Assembly (NCBI GenBank): GCA_919902625.1
Contig: CAKKRO010000181.1
Location: 5,899-22,297 of the forward strand
DNA length: 16,399 bases
DNA from: Nitrosomonadaceae bacterium
Lineage (GTDB): Bacteria; Pseudomonadota; Gammaproteobacteria; Burkholderiales; Nitrosomonadaceae
Direction: 5' to 3'
Part shown: positions 14,508-16,399 of the stretch, in pieces
Layout of the letters: each line of letters starts with the position of its first letter
How positions within the stretch are numbered: the first letter of the stretch is position 1
Program-made: the position numbers and the translations under genes
The notes under the pieces: generated by a model
What the model was told of the DNA's origin: nothing
What the model saw: only the letters and a program-made list of their open reading frames with translations
Database searches by the model: none

Positions 14508-15212
14508 ATGGCTACTAAAAGTGGTAATGCAACAGCACTGACCGTTTTATCGCCCATTAAGAATGGCACTATGGGCGAAATTTCATATGCCGACATTACA
14601 CGTGAGCGTTGCTTACGATTGCCTATTCATGAGAATAGCCCATTGGCAAAAGTACCGAATACTTATTTAGCGCGGCTGTTTATTTTGGATGATGTATTTT
14701 ATGAGTCATTGCCTGGCAGTGATTCTGTTTTTAATTTTTCAGATATTTTTTCGTTCTTTTCGGATCAGGCACGTAGAGATGCCTTGCCAAAAATAGATCA
14801 TTTGAAATCAAAATACCTTGTATTTTCAAGTAATTTCCATGGAGATCTGAACGAATATCTGGCAGGAATGTGGGAAAACTGGACATACAACGATCAAGGC
14901 ATACAACACGATGTTCGGTACATTTGGGAGCATTGTGTTGCCTTTGATGAGGTCACCGACTGTAACAGCTTTATCAGTTATATAAAAAGATGCCAGCTTG
15001 ATGCCAGTTTATTCTTTAATGGTTCAACTGATGATTCATTACAAGAACAATTAAAAGCACTTTATTTAAAACAGGAATTTACAAAATTTGTTACTACCCA
15101 CCAAGGTAAAAGTGCAATTGAGATTCAACAAGCTTTTAAACGCTTTATTGAACGCGTACAACCAGAAAATCTAAGCGGCCCATCATGGGTACCTGGACAA
15201 TCAAACCCATAA
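14508..15212 (+). CDS. Hypothetical protein, second of a paralogous pair upstream of DyP peroxidase
   Basis: This 234-aa protein is not recognised by name. It is probably cytoplasmic: no signal peptide or membrane helix. Motifs in order are ALTVLSPI (10-17), TYLARLFILDD (52-62), YLVFSSNFHGDLNEYLAGMW (103-122), YIWEHCVAF (138-146) and FISYIKRCQLDASLFF (155-170). They correspond one by one to VVTPIR, HYARWVIIP, YMLFFSNFNGSWDQYVDSF, LFWKWNIRYP and FHDYIKYNQIDTAHYY of the preceding gene, indicating common ancestry with strong divergence. It differs by an extra acidic/aromatic insert (about 63-100) and a Pro/Gly-rich tail (SGPSWVPGQSNP). AAGGAA (14495-14500) is its ribosome binding site. The peroxidase starts 51 nt downstream. 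Function is unknown; the context suggests a partner or substrate-handling role. Confidence 0.8.
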   Translation: MATKSGNATALTVLSPIKNGTMGEISYADITRERCLRLPIHENSPLAKVPNTYLARLFILDDVFYESLPGSDSVFNFSDIFSFFSDQARRDALPKIDHLKSKYLVFSSNFHGDLNEYLAGMWENWTYNDQGIQHDVRYIWEHCVAFDEVTDCNSFISYIKRCQLDASLFFNGSTDDSLQEQLKALYLKQEFTKFVTTHQGKSAIEIQQAFKRFIERVQPENLSGPSWVPGQSNP

Positions 15213-15263
15213 TAATTTTCTGTTTAGAATTATAAATTAGCCAGCAAAAGTGAGAGTTTGATC

Positions 15264-16399
15264 ATGACAAAGAATTTAGACTTAACAGATATTCAAGGCA
15301 ATATTGTTAAAGCGTATGGTGCTTATAATTTTCATAAGGCACGGTATTTATTTATGCGTATTGACAATGGCGACAAAGGAAGAAAATTTGTTGGAACAAT
15401 AACAACCAAAGTAACTACTGCTGTACATTGGACTAAAGATGATGCAAGCACAGGTGTTGCCAAACCATTGGTTACTACAAATATTGCTTTTACTTATTCC
15501 GGTTTAAAAGCATTAGAGTTACCCAGAGCTTCATTAAAGGGGTTTCCAGAAGACTTTGTCATGGGAATGAGGGAACGTAAGGATATATTGGGCGATGATG
15601 GCCCAAGTGATCCCAAACATTGGGACAAAATATGGCAAGAAACGGTACATATTTGGATTTCAATCAATGGACAGACGATTGATGCAGTGAATGAGCGTTA
15701 TGAATGGATACTCAAACAGATTGAAGCATCTGATGGCGGAGTTAAGTTGCTAACAGGTCATCGTGGAGAAAATGGCGAAGATGATCTTCCTTATCAAGAT
15801 GCAAGTGTTCTGTATGACGCAAGTGGTAATCCAACGGCTAAAGAGCACTTTGGCTATACGGATGGTATCGGTGATCCGGTATTTGAGGGACAGACCAATA
15901 TTCCTGATCGCGTGCTGGGAAGAGGAAAATTAACACGAGAAGGTGGTTGGGAGCCACTTGCAACGGGTGAGTTTATCCTGGGACATGTTGATGAAGCAAT
16001 GGAATATCCAAGGACTGCACCAGCTCCCGATTTATTATCCAATAATGGCACCTATATGGTTTATCGCAAGCTACACGAGAATGTAGGTAGCTTTAACCGT
16101 TTTCTGGATGAACAAAGTAAAATTTTTCCAGGCAGCAAAGAAATGTTGGCGGCAAAATTCTCGGGCCGTTGGCGAGATAACGGCGCGCCAATCGTCAATG
16201 CGCCTGATGATGAAAGCAAAAAAGTATGGGATGAAAAATTTGCAGAAGCTGATTTTGCGGCTAAAAAAAGAATGTTAACTGACTTTACTTATAATCAAGA
16301 TATCGGCGGCGCAAAATGTCCTTTAAGCGCACATATTCGCCGTATTAATCCAAGAGGGTCACTGGAATACGGTGTAAAAGATGCTTTTGATACACCGGG
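15264..16399 (+). CDS. DyP-type haem peroxidase (3' end cut by window)
   Basis: The frame is open from the ATG at 15264 to the window end: 378 complete codons plus two bases, so the C-terminus is missing. DyP peroxidases use haem and hydrogen peroxide to oxidise dyes, phenols and other substrates. The N-terminus DLTDIQGNIVKAYG and ARYLFMRID fit the family. The catalytic GxxDG motif is GYTDG at 197-201 (D200) within HFGYTDGIGDP. The proximal haem ligand is H357 in CPLSAHIRRINPRG (352-365). NNGTYMVYRKLHENVGSFNRFL (261-282) is also typical. The 157-residue gap between D200 and H357 suggests one of the larger classes (AnaPX-like) rather than compact A or B types. No signal peptide or Tat motif is present, so it is probably cytoplasmic. 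The ribosome binding site is weak (GAGAG, 15252-15256). Whether the C-terminus has an encapsulin-targeting tag cannot be seen. Confidence 0.95.
   Translation, partial: MTKNLDLTDIQGNIVKAYGAYNFHKARYLFMRIDNGDKGRKFVGTITTKVTTAVHWTKDDASTGVAKPLVTTNIAFTYSGLKALELPRASLKGFPEDFVMGMRERKDILGDDGPSDPKHWDKIWQETVHIWISINGQTIDAVNERYEWILKQIEASDGGVKLLTGHRGENGEDDLPYQDASVLYDASGNPTAKEHFGYTDGIGDPVFEGQTNIPDRVLGRGKLTREGGWEPLATGEFILGHVDEAMEYPRTAPAPDLLSNNGTYMVYRKLHENVGSFNRFLDEQSKIFPGSKEMLAAKFSGRWRDNGAPIVNAPDDESKKVWDEKFAEADFAAKKRMLTDFTYNQDIGGAKCPLSAHIRRINPRGSLEYGVKDAFDTP

Noticed and set aside
15264..16399. Encapsulin-cargo interpretation of the DyP peroxidase
   Set aside because: No encapsulin shell gene is visible, and the C-terminus that would carry a targeting tag is outside the window, so it cannot be supported.
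1..16399. CRISPR arrays, tRNA or rRNA genes, insertion sequences, phage genes
   Set aside because: No regularly spaced repeats, no cloverleaf or rRNA sequence, and no transposase or integrase frames were seen.

Overview
The window is about 40% GC by eye and looks like the chromosome of an AT-rich betaproteobacterium. A Nitrosomonas-like ammonia oxidiser is my best guess. This rests on gene order (nadB // rpoE-rseA-rseB-mucD-grx-lepA-lepB-DUF4845-rnc-era-pdxJ-acpS-nagZ) and on protein resemblance recalled from memory, not on a search.

Layout. On the minus strand, nadB (aspartate oxidase, NAD synthesis) is followed by ppa (inorganic pyrophosphatase). A 214-bp divergent region separates nadB from the plus-strand genes. 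It holds a sigma-E-like promoter candidate and two inverted repeats. Next come the envelope-stress genes: sigma factor RpoE/AlgU, its membrane anti-sigma factor RseA, the periplasmic sensor RseB and the periplasmic protease MucD. A small glutaredoxin-like gene overlaps the end of mucD. A translation, secretion and RNA-processing block follows: lepA (EF4), lepB (signal peptidase I), a DUF4845 membrane protein, rnc (RNase III) and era (ribosome-assembly GTPase). The block closes with pdxJ (vitamin B6), acpS (acyl carrier protein activation) and nagZ (murein recycling). recO, often found between era and pdxJ, is absent.

Accessory end. After nagZ lies a 248-bp AT-rich intergenic region with a CRP-like site and a perfect 8-bp inverted repeat. 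It leads into three co-directional genes. Two encode unrecognised proteins of 217 and 234 aa that look like divergent paralogues of each other. The third encodes a DyP-type haem peroxidase cut by the window edge; both its GxxDG motif and its putative haem-ligand histidine are visible. This pair-plus-peroxidase cassette is the most interesting part of the window and may be a little-described peroxidase system.

How the genes work together. The nadB-to-nagZ part is housekeeping. Its stress operon is probably autoregulated by sigma-E, and an intrinsic-terminator-like hairpin inside rseB might trim read-through. The terminal cassette has its own regulatory region and looks like an accessory insertion beside a conserved block. 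I saw no tRNA, rRNA, CRISPR array, insertion sequence or phage gene.
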